Source of the DNA: Bacteroidales bacterium Phil12
GTDB taxonomy: Bacteria > Bacteroidota > Bacteroidia > Bacteroidales > P3
Direction: 5' to 3'
Length of the DNA stretch: 35,083 nt
NCBI GenBank assembly: GCA_002633275.1
Contig: NWBO01000167.1
Location: 1 to 35,083, forward strand
Notes under the pieces: model-generated
Database searches by the model: none
The model's input: only the letters and a program-made list of their open reading frames with translations
What the model was told of the DNA's origin: nothing
Part shown: piece after piece, positions 18,101-26,987 of the stretch
Layout of the letters: the number at the start of each line of letters is the position of its first letter
Position numbering within the stretch: position 1 is the first letter of the stretch
Position numbers and translations under genes: made by a program

Positions 18101-19283
18101 AGTTAAGAAACTTACAAGACCCGAACTGTGGACTAAATGTGAAGGATGTCCGATTGCAGACAGATGTTTCATCAAATATAACGTAGATACATTCCAAGAT
18201 TCCAGTGCTGGAGAAGAGGTTATCAATCGTCTAGAATGGTTGATCCGCACTATCATATACAAACGTGAACTTCATATTACGATGAGAGACTTGCGTTCTA
18301 TGATAGCTTGGATGCTCACAAGGGATTACTCATGTAACGAAGTAAAGCAATTGGTTGAGTACGTACAGTCTGAGAATATATCTGAATTCTTATGGCAGTA
18401 CTATTACTTTAACCTTACTGCACCAGAAATCTGGCCAGCAAAAGAGTCGTTTAATCTGCCATCTCTTGAGTCTTCTGATAGATTGATTAAGATGCTTAGA
18501 GAAACTGATGTTGCTGGTGTCGCCCTCCCTGCGTTTGATAGAGACTTATATTATACCACTAAAAAGCCAGAATCATACCTTATTTTCAGTGATAGAAAAC
18601 GTTCGCTCCTCAAAGATTTCAATGAGGCGAATGTGATTATCCCTGCTTATGAAATAAAGGGTGAAGACATTAGAATGCAAGTGACTACTCGTCATAAATC
18701 ATACATCCGTCACCAGTATTTCGAAGGTATGTTTGAGTTTAAGCGTAGATTGCCATATCGTTTTGCTAGCGAGTTTGAAGAGAAACTAAGAAACGAGAGT
18801 AACCTTGAAGAAACCATGCAGGAGTTAGCAATTGCTATCTCAGCAAGTGAAGGATGTACCAACAAACAACTTGTAGATGGATATCTGTTATTGTCCAGCT
18901 CGAATGTTGCTGACCCGATATCGAAAAGCTATAGAAGATTCTCATTAGATGAATTTAAGTTATTTGTAAACAAGACAGATCACCTTACCAAATACATAGA
19001 ATACGAGAGTGATAGCCTCATATTCCGTCATAAGACCGATAAATTCATTCAATTGACAGTAAGTTTGGATTTGTTCGAGATGTTGCGTTATATACACCAA
19101 GGTTATAGTCCTTCTATTAATGACTTACGAGGTCGTTTCATTGAGTTGCAAATATTTAAGAACCTGCTCGAAGCAAAAACTTACACAGAAGTTCTTGTAA
19201 CCAAGAATAATCGTAAATTCACGATTATTCGTATTGATGAGAATAAGCGAATTGTTATTGAACCACTTAAATTAACAGAATAA
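15156..19283 (+). CDS. NERD-pseudokinase-Ser/Thr kinase-NTPase fusion (MAD6/PglW-like)
   Basis: This 1375-aa protein has four parts. (1) An N-terminal NERD nuclease-like domain with D56, E69 and K71 in the PD-(D/E)XK spacing. (2) A first kinase fold (about 230-475) with H328-R-D330 but N-F-G at 348-350 instead of D-F-G, so probably a pseudokinase. (3) A second kinase fold (about 508-770) with G-loop G513-R-G-G-F-G518, A-I-K535, H626-R-D628-I-K-P-S-N, D646-F-N and A-P-D668, so metal and ATP ligands are kept. (4) A C-terminal P-loop NTPase with Walker A G838-N-A-G-D-G-K844-T and a cysteine cluster C995, C998, C1004. NERD-kinase proteins are known as PglW in BREX type 2, and a kinase is part of MADS. 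Only 4 nt separate it from the next gene. It probably transmits the activation signal by phosphorylation, with the downstream PP2C as its opponent. Confidence 0.88.
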   Translation: MAKIKCPLHDDGPVNAGEQRLLDYLSLKLPENYYIVPNVNLPISGPNNVMKYWEYDCIVIAPHAIFHIENKDWGGNLEGDDFAWFRSGQEVANPHKTAGLKTRILASKIKNAHPDWRFGQIFTLITLSNPQQSKFGLDPQCECYKQTYTLGNELIDFLTNYDMLGRRQYQISDVQEKVADYLTGQSVAGIRAARTELFNYKIIEKLQETEEFTEFLCEPKLIATAKYKIREYPLDVAGKSPTELNKLRLQVQNAAIAQQKIGISPYIVQTDCRLNEEQTYYYEISRYQDESTLRSKLRLKTFKQTDKINIILDVAKALKEAHKESVYHRDVCPENIYVYEGGKAALANFGMAWFIEHTDLSFTVNRNSDNTSPYTAPEVIDGDVCSSSDIFSLGVIFYELMTGKLPFDSAMTFTLGMSGKLPEDSLPCKVAKDLPKWMDEVVKKTIVGELDERWDSVDDVINFITTELEKEQAAYHTISHLSSTPDSEQTLYLKDMKPGMKVSPSMTLHDILGRGGFGRVFKVWHDMQKQYLAIKIFEKDASIDNALNEFNALKELSHPNIVEFKHNDRTMPGGLFYTLMELLEGDNLHNYISGDLRLPIDEIYKMTTQILSALVYMQKKDPPVYHRDIKPSNIMWHKRQLYKLIDFNISTTTDDHSFGGTLPYMAPDLVVSGNKIDWDCSADTFALGVTLYQLLTHAYPWPGSQLRPNIHMEPTPIQQYNEKLTDEFAEFVMKSIITDKTKRFGTAKEMLAALEKIGLDGILKDTTKVIILDDPNNIDNPVDYINSLYSQSRHGNRGTRAGSHSHVFDALTYTETKLDKELLSDIRQLKYKLIIITGNAGDGKTAFIHRIENIGENKVTFESNNGSSFDISGVKFQTNYDGSQDEDEKANDDVLTDFLSPFFGLENYNNATEGRVIAINEGRLVDFLTTRPELRKLQDNIEEYFYKEGHTELMPGLLVINLNLRSVTARGDNNSPSLLAQQVKKLTRPELWTKCEGCPIADRCFIKYNVDTFQDSSAGEEVINRLEWLIRTIIYKRELHITMRDLRSMIAWMLTRDYSCNEVKQLVEYVQSENISEFLWQYYYFNLTAPEIWPAKESFNLPSLESSDRLIKMLRETDVAGVALPAFDRDLYYTTKKPESYLIFSDRKRSLLKDFNEANVIIPAYEIKGEDIRMQVTTRHKSYIRHQYFEGMFEFKRRLPYRFASEFEEKLRNESNLEETMQELAIAISASEGCTNKQLVDGYLLLSSSNVADPISKSYRRFSLDEFKLFVNKTDHLTKYIEYESDSLIFRHKTDKFIQLTVSLDLFEMLRYIHQGYSPSINDLRGRFIELQIFKNLLEAKTYTEVLVTKNNRKFTIIRIDENKRIVIEPLKLTE

Positions 19284-19287
19284 AGGT

Positions 19288-20850
19288 ATGATACTCAAAT
19301 TAAAAAAAGAAGCTGGTATACCTGCGTTCTTTAATAAAGATATACTTTTCATTGACTTTAAGACAGTCAAGTTGGACCGTGTTCTAACCAATCTATTCAT
19401 AAAGATGTATGCAGATGGCTACTCTGTAACATCGGCATTCAAAAAGGAGTTTACAATGAATTCTCTGAAACAGATTTTAGCTGAATTGGAGAAGCAGAAT
19501 GAAGTAATTGGTGCCACTGATAACCCCGAAGGTGTAGAAGATTGGTTACGTAGTTCATTATTGGAATTTGCCAATAGAGGAAATGTCATCAAGGAGCACG
19601 TTTCTTCACTTAAGCCTTTGCATCTATTGAGTTTCAGAGTACTTAATAGCAAATATTGTCGTGATTATCGTACATCAGACCAATTATATTTGATGCTCAG
19701 ACATAATCCTGAAATCATGGAAGGATTAAGTAAATTCCTTAGCAAAGGCTTTGACAAGCATTCTGGTGAATTGGTTATTGGCGAAGAACTGGATGTTGAC
19801 ACTACAGGTATATTGCGTATTACACGTCCGCTTAAGGAACGAAAAAATCTTAATCGTGAGGTGGTTGAAATTCCTAAGCCATTCCTTGTGAAACAGGCGG
19901 AGTTGTTCAATGACGACATTAAAAGACTTCTTCTTTACAAGAATAAGATTCCAAGAACTGTATTCATAGACTATCTGAGAATACTTTGTGGATTCCATTT
20001 GGCGATATATACAATGAAGGTTGTATATCTTCTTCCAAAGATGGTGGAAGCTGGTACTCGTGATATAAATGACGACTGGTCAATGGTTGTTGATTTAACA
20101 GAGAACTTGGATAGCCCTGTCTCATACTATGCTTGTAAGGACATTGAACGTATTGAGAATGCTGTAAACAAGTACATCCGTTCTACATTCATGCTTCATG
20201 CAGTACAGCAATACAAGAGATGTAACATCGATGAAGCTTTGAGAGTATTGAAAGAGGAGAACAATAATTCTGATGCATACTATAGAGTAAAACTGGAGGT
20301 TATAGAAAATACATTACCAGGAAAGGATGAGAAGGAATTTGATAAATTGGATTTTGCTGAGATGCTTTCTCTTTTCCCTGAGGAGGATTACTTCAATAAA
20401 CTGATTCATATATATGAGAAGTCTATTGTAGCAAATCGTGTATACAAATATTTCCCAGCGTTTATTGACTGCGTGTCAATGAAAAATTCGCCTTCGATGT
20501 TGCTTGCTGACAGTAGAAGTCGCAGACATCCTCGTAGAGGTGTACTCGGTTCTAAATTGTTGGAAACATTAGTACAGTTGCTTGTATTGAGACAGAAGGA
20601 AGATGGAAGTTATGAAACTCATTCTTTGTCTATAGAAGATTTGGCTTCAGAAATTAGTAACAGATATGGTCTGATCATTAATGGCGTACATGAAAAACGA
20701 TTTGCCGATGCTGATGTGGAAATGAATGCCGCATTCAAGGTAAACATGGATGCCTTCAAGAATAAGCTCAGACAGATCGGTTTCTACACAGATATGAGTG
20801 ATGCTTGCATTTTACAGAAAATCAGACCACGTTATAAATTGGATGAATAA
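19288..20850 (+). CDS. Unrecognised 520-aa protein, MAD7-like (DptG-sized partner)
   Basis: I recognise no catalytic motif. The protein is soluble, largely helical and acidic, with a short basic patch rich in Arg/His/Ser at about 409-418. After that patch, residues ~425-515 look like a winged-helix DNA-binding domain, with a helix pair around L-S-I-E-D-L-A-S-E-I and a following strand turn. It lies between an NTPase (4 nt upstream) and the HerA-like protein (stop and start overlap by one base, TAATG), so it is surely expressed with them. The order NTPase, ~500-aa unknown, ~1800-aa HerA protein resembles dptF-dptG-dptH, and the position corresponds to MAD7 as I remember that system. Both comparisons are by order and size, not by alignment. 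Confidence 0.7.
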   Translation: MILKLKKEAGIPAFFNKDILFIDFKTVKLDRVLTNLFIKMYADGYSVTSAFKKEFTMNSLKQILAELEKQNEVIGATDNPEGVEDWLRSSLLEFANRGNVIKEHVSSLKPLHLLSFRVLNSKYCRDYRTSDQLYLMLRHNPEIMEGLSKFLSKGFDKHSGELVIGEELDVDTTGILRITRPLKERKNLNREVVEIPKPFLVKQAELFNDDIKRLLLYKNKIPRTVFIDYLRILCGFHLAIYTMKVVYLLPKMVEAGTRDINDDWSMVVDLTENLDSPVSYYACKDIERIENAVNKYIRSTFMLHAVQQYKRCNIDEALRVLKEENNNSDAYYRVKLEVIENTLPGKDEKEFDKLDFAEMLSLFPEEDYFNKLIHIYEKSIVANRVYKYFPAFIDCVSMKNSPSMLLADSRSRRHPRRGVLGSKLLETLVQLLVLRQKEDGSYETHSLSIEDLASEISNRYGLIINGVHEKRFADADVEMNAAFKVNMDAFKNKLRQIGFYTDMSDACILQKIRPRYKLDE

Positions 20851-23800
20851 TGGAAAACATTAAATCTTTATATTTCGAGCAGTTCCTGCAACATGTGATT
20901 GAGAGTTATCGCAAAACAATTATGCAGGCAAAGCCGGGACACTGTATGAAAATTACAGGTCTTGCGATGAAAGAACTACGATCTTTATTGCCATTACTTC
21001 GGACAATAAACGATGTGGTTAAAGTCTTCATTCTTTCAGAGACGGAGAAGGGTGATGAGTATATCCATGCAACAAAGTTGATTGAGTTACGCAACAACCC
21101 GAACTATGCTGTACTCATTTTAGTTCCTTCTAATAGTAGAACGTCAGCTGAAGATTCATATGGTGATGCAACATTCCAGAATCTCTCAACGATTGATTTG
21201 CAAGCATCTTTCTTGTACAAGTTGATTGAGGATATTCCGAATGATAAAGCATATTTATGGAAGCAGATTTTTGAGTTACTCAAAGAGGTGCGTCTTTCAT
21301 ATACGACTTTGATCAACTACATATTGTATTTGGAACTGAACCACTATTCAGATGAAAGCTGGGGAAATGGTTTGTATATTTTCGGTTTATTGCCCGATAG
21401 AGAACTAATTAAAGAGGATGCTTCTATCAGACGAAGATTCCTTATCAATCTTGAGAAGGTGTCTGCTGTTATTTCTGATTTTACGATGACAGCTGCTGAT
21501 AGAGTAATTAGTCTTCCTATCGAAAAGAATACTATTCAAAAGGACCTAATGGACTTTCTTTTAAGAGAAATCTCATTAGAGGATAAGTATGCTCTATTTG
21601 AGTGTATACACAACGATCATCCAGAGTTTAACTATGCCTCTATACCATGGATAATATCGGATAGTGGCCCAGTTAAGATTGAAGTTAACCTAGTTTCTGA
21701 AAAGGAAGCCAAAAAAGGAATCGTTAAAGACAATGAAGGTAATTGGGTTCTTAATACCATTAAAGATAAAAAGAGCAAGATACCATTTACCACAACAACA
21801 GACCCTTCTCCTAAGGACAATCCAAGCATATATGCTTTTGAGATTGCTCTCATAAACATTGAAGATTTCTCAGAAGTTGGAGTTATCAAGAAGGCTCTTG
21901 TTGGAACAAATAAAAAAGCTCATAGAAAGCTATCTGTAAACATCCAATCAGAAATGTTTGATGAAGGTGTTTACATGTTGCGTGTACGTGCTCTAGATGA
22001 GAATGGAATATTGTTGGACTCGAAGAAAGAGTTCAAAGAAGAAAGAGTTCAAGCAGCATGGCTGGATGCGAAAGAAAAAGACCCTAATCTTCAGATAGAG
22101 CAATACCGTTTGGAAAACCATGTTGCCTACTGTAATGAAAGTGAAGCCTTTACAATTACTGAAGATGACGATGATACAACAGACACCGCACCAGATAAAC
22201 GAGCAAAAGTGAACAGTTTTACACAAGCAGTAATTCATTATCGCTCTGTACATTTGGCGAAGAATGAGTCTTTAGACTTTGACATTAGCACAGATAGAAA
22301 TAAATGGGAAGAAGGAACATTAAACAATACATATCAGTTTGATTTTGGAGCTGCTTATGCTTATCAAATTCAGTTGCCCAAGAAACTTATTCAGTTGGAA
22401 CAGGTATTCTTGAACAAAGGCAATCGTTTAGGATATGCAGAAGCTTTGCTTAGTGCAAATCCTACTGATACTAAATTGTTAAACCCTCGTGATACTGCTA
22501 TCGAAAGTCCTAATTTCGTAGTAGCATCTAATCTTGCGATTTCTGAAGAGTTATTGTTATTACGTCAGAATCTATTCAATGTTATTAAGGAATCAGCATT
22601 GGGTGATACCGGTTTAACATGCACATTGGATTTTTCAAGCAATATCAAACTGGTCAAAGACTATCTCTTTGAATATGATAATTGGTTGAGAGCATTACTG
22701 GAAAGTGAACTGGACGAGAATGATGTATTGACCATTCAGAATTTGGATACAGTTCTGTTGACAGTTGAGATGCCTGATGGCAACACTACCAATATCAGAC
22801 TTATTACACCATTACATCCATTACGCCTTTCGTGGATGATGAACCAGTACGAGCTTTACAAGGATTGGGAAGAAAAGACTGAAGCCAATCCTAAATATCG
22901 TAAAGCATGGTACAGAAAATTAGACAAACTTTTCCAAGGTCAGCTTCCTATGGATATAGCTCCTCTGGTGTTGTGTGAAAATTCAATGGCAGAAGCATAT
23001 CAATACATAGGTGAACTTACCTTTGGTTGGGGTGTGTATGCTCAACCTCACTTTGAAGATGAGGAAGCATTCACTTCTAGTTATCGTCAATTGAAGTCAT
23101 ATGCAGCCATGTTGCTTAATATCACTAAGGATAAACGTATTGACAGCGATGTGAATTTGGAGTTAGTGACCCGACATCTAATCAACTATGGACTTTCTCA
23201 TCCATATACTGATAAATTGGTTATTAATTTGTTCAATGCTGGTGATGCGTCAGTGTTTGCAAAGGCACTTACACTATTGGAGAAACATGGTATTGGAAAT
23301 AATCTGACCTATGAAGTAAGATTATTTACAGACAATAATATGTTGCAGTCGGGAGAAGCTTTAAAAGAATTGCTCGATCCTGAAGCGTCTGTCGTTGCCA
23401 CAGAAGCAGAAATCTTTGCTCAAGCTTCTTCGAATAGATTGTTCCCTAAGTTAAGATTCTCACTGAATAGAATAAGTGATTTCATTAACAACCACAATAA
23501 GTACCAGGCACACATATCGTTCCTTGTAAATCCATTTGCTGTTCATACAGAATTAGTGCGTCCTGATGAGTTGAATCGTTCATTCCACTTAAACGGAACT
23601 ATCTGTAGAAACCTTGTCAGAGCAAGTGAAGAAGGTAAGTCATTTGTGTGGAATAGATATTATTCAAACAAGACATTACCAAATCCTGTGTCTGAAGCTG
23701 CGAATATTGAGGTTAGCATCTTTGCCAGACTACAAGAAGTTATTGGTAGAATGTTGTCATCTACATTGGAAGAATCGGTTCCAGCCACAACGTTAAGGCT

Positions 23801-26300
23801 CAAGGATAACGACATGATGTTATTGTCATTTATTCACGATACTAGTGACTGGGTAGTAACTTTTGACAAAAATATGGGACCAGAGTTTTACGACCTTCCA
23901 TGTGTAGGTGAAAATGATGTTCCTTACCTTCTAGACTACATTCCGAATGACGAAGCAACAGGTATATCATCATATCTTACTACAAAGCCAACCAGTGAGA
24001 TAGGTGCAATCATGATACCGTTGTTCAAAGAGTATGGAATAGATATTGAGAATAAAAAGAATTACAATAAGATCCTTGAAGATGTACGTTCTGTGAGCAG
24101 TTCACTGATTATGCAAGCTAATACTACATCCAGAAAGGGCTTTGAGGTTATTGGAACTACTTTGACCAAACGTTTCCTTGATAAAAAGGGAATAATGAAA
24201 GAGTCCTTCCTAATACCGATTGACCTTCACAAGGATTTATTTGCTGACGAGGATGCTCTAAATAAAGAGCGTGCCGATAATTTGGTTGCAAAAATCGATG
24301 TCAAGAACAAGGAAATTCTATTTAGCGTAGTTGAAATCAAATGTAGAAATGCATACTATAACGAAGATGAACTGCATGAGAAAATCGTACGTCAGATAGA
24401 AAATACTATAATTGCATTAAGACGCCATTTTGAAATTGCAGTTGATGGTCATGACCGTCTCGATAGAGAATTAAAGACACTAGAGTTTAAGTCATTCCTT
24501 GAGTTCTATATTCGTCGCTCAATGAGATATGGTCAGCTTGATCCTATTGTTGCACATGAATATTTATTATTCTTGAGCAAACTTTCAGAGGGTTATACTA
24601 TTAGGTTCAAGCAATTAGGTGTAATTTTCAATTTCCTACAGACAGAAAGACAGAAAAAGGATTTCTATGGAGATGCTGTGATTTATACTATGGGACAAAC
24701 TGTTATTGAGGATATTCTCGACGAGAATGCAACTCTCAATACACAGAAACTCGAAAATATGGATCACGATGAGTTTGCAAACTTCTTTGAGCCTACTTTG
24801 AATCTCTTTGGAAAACCACACGTAAAGAGTGAGCTACTTCAGGACGAAGTTATCCAAAATGAAGACAACGACTCTCATGATGAAGAAATAGAACAGGTTC
24901 AAGAAACAGATGATAATGAAGTCATAGAAATCCCTTCAGTTTCATTTGAAAATTCTCAAAATTCAGACGCAGAACAACCAGCATCCGATAATGACGAAAA
25001 TTCAAATGAAGCATCTGTGGTAGAAATTGAGATCGAAGAGCCTGAAGAATCCAATGCTCAAGAGGTTGATGTAGATCCTAATTATGAAGAGCCAAAATGT
25101 GATGTTACCATAGGTAAAAATAGTGATTCATTACAGTTTGGTATTTTGGGTAAAGCACTAAGCAATAATAGAAAGATTGCTATTGACCTAAACGAGTGTA
25201 ATACTATCAGTTTATTTGGAGTACAAGGTGCAGGTAAGAGTTATACTATCGGTTCTATCACAGAAATGGTAGTTAAGCAGTTCTCTAAAGTCAACCTACT
25301 TCCAGCTCCTATGGCTAGCATCATTTTCCATTATAGTGATAGTATGGACTATGCACCGGAGTTCACATCTATGGTTTATCCAAATGACGATGCTGGTCAG
25401 TTAGCAAAACTCAAAGCAGAATATGGAGCAGAGGCATCATCGGTAAATGATGTCGTACTTCTTGCACCAGCAAGCCAAGTTGAAATTCGCAAGAGTGAGT
25501 ACCCAAGTATAGATGTCCATCCTATTGGTTTCGATTCATCTGAGTTGGCCGTTAGAGATTGGATGTTCTTATTAGGTGCTATGGGTAATGACTCTACATA
25601 TATTAAGGAGCTTAAACAAATCATGAAAGCTTGCAGATATGATATGTCATTGGTCAATATTCGCAAAGGCGTTGCTGAGAGCTCACATATGTCTTCTTCT
25701 CAAAGGTCATTAGCTGAGCAGAAATTAGATTTTGCTAGTGAGTATATTACAGATGGCAATAAGTTGCAACAATATTTACGACCTGGACGTTTGATTATAG
25801 TCGATCTTCGAGACGAGTTCATTGAGAAGGATGAAGCTCTAGGTTTATTTGTTGTTATGCTCAACGTATTCTCAAGTGTAATGAAAGTTGATGGTCGAGC
25901 TTTCAATAAATTCATTGTATTCGATGAAGCACATAAATACATGAATAACAGGGAACTTGTCGGTTCAATTACCACAGCCATCAGAGAGATGCGTCACAAA
26001 GGCGTTTCTGTTATGATTGCAAGCCAAGATCCAATGAGTTTGCCAACTGAGATTATTGAGTTGAGTTCTATTGTTGTTATGCATAGATTTAGCTCTCCTG
26101 CATGGGTTAAACATGTTCAGAAGGCTATTACGCCTTTACAGACATTGACACCAACGGAGATGGCTTCATTAGGTTCTGGAGAAGCTTATATTTGGGCAAA
26201 CAAAGCAACTGACAAGGCCATAACTCAACGACCTATAAAAATCAGTATTAGACCTCGTGTTACAAAACATGGTGGTGATACAATACAAGCGATTAAGTAA
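20850..26300 (+). CDS. HerA-type ATPase with PD-(D/E)XK-like motif (MAD8/DptH-like)
   Basis: This is an 1816-aa protein. Residues 1-1100 are unrecognised. At about 1140-1200 there is a nuclease-like signature D1150-x11-E1162-I-K1164 within a predicted strand pattern, consistent with PD-(D/E)XK. Residues 1331-1415 are an acidic linker containing no Lys or Arg. Residues ~1425-1800 are a HerA/FtsK-type ATPase: Walker A G1457-V-Q-G-A-G-K1463-S, Walker B F1691-D1692-E1693-A-H, then S-Q-D-P as a sensor-like segment. The size and C-terminal HerA domain resemble DptH, the putative DNA-translocating component of phosphorothioate-dependent restriction, and the ATP-binding MAD8 of MADS. It likely translocates on and cuts DNA lacking the self methylation mark. 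It shares one base with both neighbouring genes. Confidence 0.87.
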   Translation: MENIKSLYFEQFLQHVIESYRKTIMQAKPGHCMKITGLAMKELRSLLPLLRTINDVVKVFILSETEKGDEYIHATKLIELRNNPNYAVLILVPSNSRTSAEDSYGDATFQNLSTIDLQASFLYKLIEDIPNDKAYLWKQIFELLKEVRLSYTTLINYILYLELNHYSDESWGNGLYIFGLLPDRELIKEDASIRRRFLINLEKVSAVISDFTMTAADRVISLPIEKNTIQKDLMDFLLREISLEDKYALFECIHNDHPEFNYASIPWIISDSGPVKIEVNLVSEKEAKKGIVKDNEGNWVLNTIKDKKSKIPFTTTTDPSPKDNPSIYAFEIALINIEDFSEVGVIKKALVGTNKKAHRKLSVNIQSEMFDEGVYMLRVRALDENGILLDSKKEFKEERVQAAWLDAKEKDPNLQIEQYRLENHVAYCNESEAFTITEDDDDTTDTAPDKRAKVNSFTQAVIHYRSVHLAKNESLDFDISTDRNKWEEGTLNNTYQFDFGAAYAYQIQLPKKLIQLEQVFLNKGNRLGYAEALLSANPTDTKLLNPRDTAIESPNFVVASNLAISEELLLLRQNLFNVIKESALGDTGLTCTLDFSSNIKLVKDYLFEYDNWLRALLESELDENDVLTIQNLDTVLLTVEMPDGNTTNIRLITPLHPLRLSWMMNQYELYKDWEEKTEANPKYRKAWYRKLDKLFQGQLPMDIAPLVLCENSMAEAYQYIGELTFGWGVYAQPHFEDEEAFTSSYRQLKSYAAMLLNITKDKRIDSDVNLELVTRHLINYGLSHPYTDKLVINLFNAGDASVFAKALTLLEKHGIGNNLTYEVRLFTDNNMLQSGEALKELLDPEASVVATEAEIFAQASSNRLFPKLRFSLNRISDFINNHNKYQAHISFLVNPFAVHTELVRPDELNRSFHLNGTICRNLVRASEEGKSFVWNRYYSNKTLPNPVSEAANIEVSIFARLQEVIGRMLSSTLEESVPATTLRLKDNDMMLLSFIHDTSDWVVTFDKNMGPEFYDLPCVGENDVPYLLDYIPNDEATGISSYLTTKPTSEIGAIMIPLFKEYGIDIENKKNYNKILEDVRSVSSSLIMQANTTSRKGFEVIGTTLTKRFLDKKGIMKESFLIPIDLHKDLFADEDALNKERADNLVAKIDVKNKEILFSVVEIKCRNAYYNEDELHEKIVRQIENTIIALRRHFEIAVDGHDRLDRELKTLEFKSFLEFYIRRSMRYGQLDPIVAHEYLLFLSKLSEGYTIRFKQLGVIFNFLQTERQKKDFYGDAVIYTMGQTVIEDILDENATLNTQKLENMDHDEFANFFEPTLNLFGKPHVKSELLQDEVIQNEDNDSHDEEIEQVQETDDNEVIEIPSVSFENSQNSDAEQPASDNDENSNEASVVEIEIEEPEESNAQEVDVDPNYEEPKCDVTIGKNSDSLQFGILGKALSNNRKIAIDLNECNTISLFGVQGAGKSYTIGSITEMVVKQFSKVNLLPAPMASIIFHYSDSMDYAPEFTSMVYPNDDAGQLAKLKAEYGAEASSVNDVVLLAPASQVEIRKSEYPSIDVHPIGFDSSELAVRDWMFLLGAMGNDSTYIKELKQIMKACRYDMSLVNIRKGVAESSHMSSSQRSLAEQKLDFASEYITDGNKLQQYLRPGRLIIVDLRDEFIEKDEALGLFVVMLNVFSSVMKVDGRAFNKFIVFDEAHKYMNNRELVGSITTAIREMRHKGVSVMIASQDPMSLPTEIIELSSIVVMHRFSSPAWVKHVQKAITPLQTLTPTEMASLGSGEAYIWANKATDKAITQRPIKISIRPRVTKHGGDTIQAIK

Positions 26301-26986
26301 TGATAATATACGAATATAGCAATAAAGGATGCAGAGTAGAGAACCAAGACTATATCAGTCATGGTTCCCTACCTGATGATGGATATGTTTGCATTCTAAC
26401 AGATGGTATGGGCGGATATTCTGCCGGAGATGAAGCAGCAAAAACAGTAGCAGAATCAATTCGGGCATATATACAAAACAATTATACCCAAACAAATATA
26501 CCAAATATCATCAATGAAGCTATTACTTATTCTAACGACGAACTAATGTTAAAGCGTTTGAGTATTGGAGCCCAAAGAATGGGCTGTGTGCTAGCATTAT
26601 TGGTTGTTACTAAAGAATATGCGTATATAGATTGGTTGGGTGATAGCAGAGTCTATATGTTTAGAAACGGTAAAGAAGTTTACAGAACAGAGGACCATTC
26701 TATGATAAATGAAATGGCTAGGTCCAATACCATTACAGCGGATAATATTAGAAAGTATTCATCTGTTGTCACAAGATCTATCATGGGAGAAGATAACCTT
26801 AAGTTAGAATCTATCGTAAAGATTAAAATCAAGCCCAATGATGTTTTTATCTTATGTTCAGACGGTGTACATAGACAATTAAATATTGAAAAACTTATTG
26901 GCTATACTGATGGTCTGAAAGAGGATTACGACATTAAATCAAGTGATATGAGTGATAATTATTCGTTTATCAAATTGGTAATTTAA
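26300..26986 (+). CDS. PP2C-family Ser/Thr phosphatase
   Basis: This 228-aa, single-domain PPM/PP2C phosphatase keeps all the metal-binding acidic residues: D17 in R-V-E-N-Q-D, D35 in L-T-D-G-M-G-G, D188 in C-S-D-G, and D219 in S-D-N near the C-terminus, plus G-D-S-R in the middle. Length is normal for a free-standing bacterial PP2C. There is no membrane segment or sensor domain. Its ATG overlaps the stop of the HerA-like gene by one base (TAATGA), so it is coupled to it. The obvious substrate is a phospho-protein made by the NERD-kinase fusion encoded upstream; that pairing is inferred from operon context. It may keep the system off or reset it. Confidence 0.9.
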   Translation: MIIYEYSNKGCRVENQDYISHGSLPDDGYVCILTDGMGGYSAGDEAAKTVAESIRAYIQNNYTQTNIPNIINEAITYSNDELMLKRLSIGAQRMGCVLALLVVTKEYAYIDWLGDSRVYMFRNGKEVYRTEDHSMINEMARSNTITADNIRKYSSVVTRSIMGEDNLKLESIVKIKIKPNDVFILCSDGVHRQLNIEKLIGYTDGLKEDYDIKSSDMSDNYSFIKLVI

Positions 26987-26987
26987 T

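Noticed and set aside
15156-26300. BREX type 2 (Pgl) system, suggested by the PglW-like kinase
   Set aside because: No PglZ phosphatase, PglX-type methyltransferase, BrxA/B or BrxL is present, and the methyltransferase is an HsdM with a separate HsdS.
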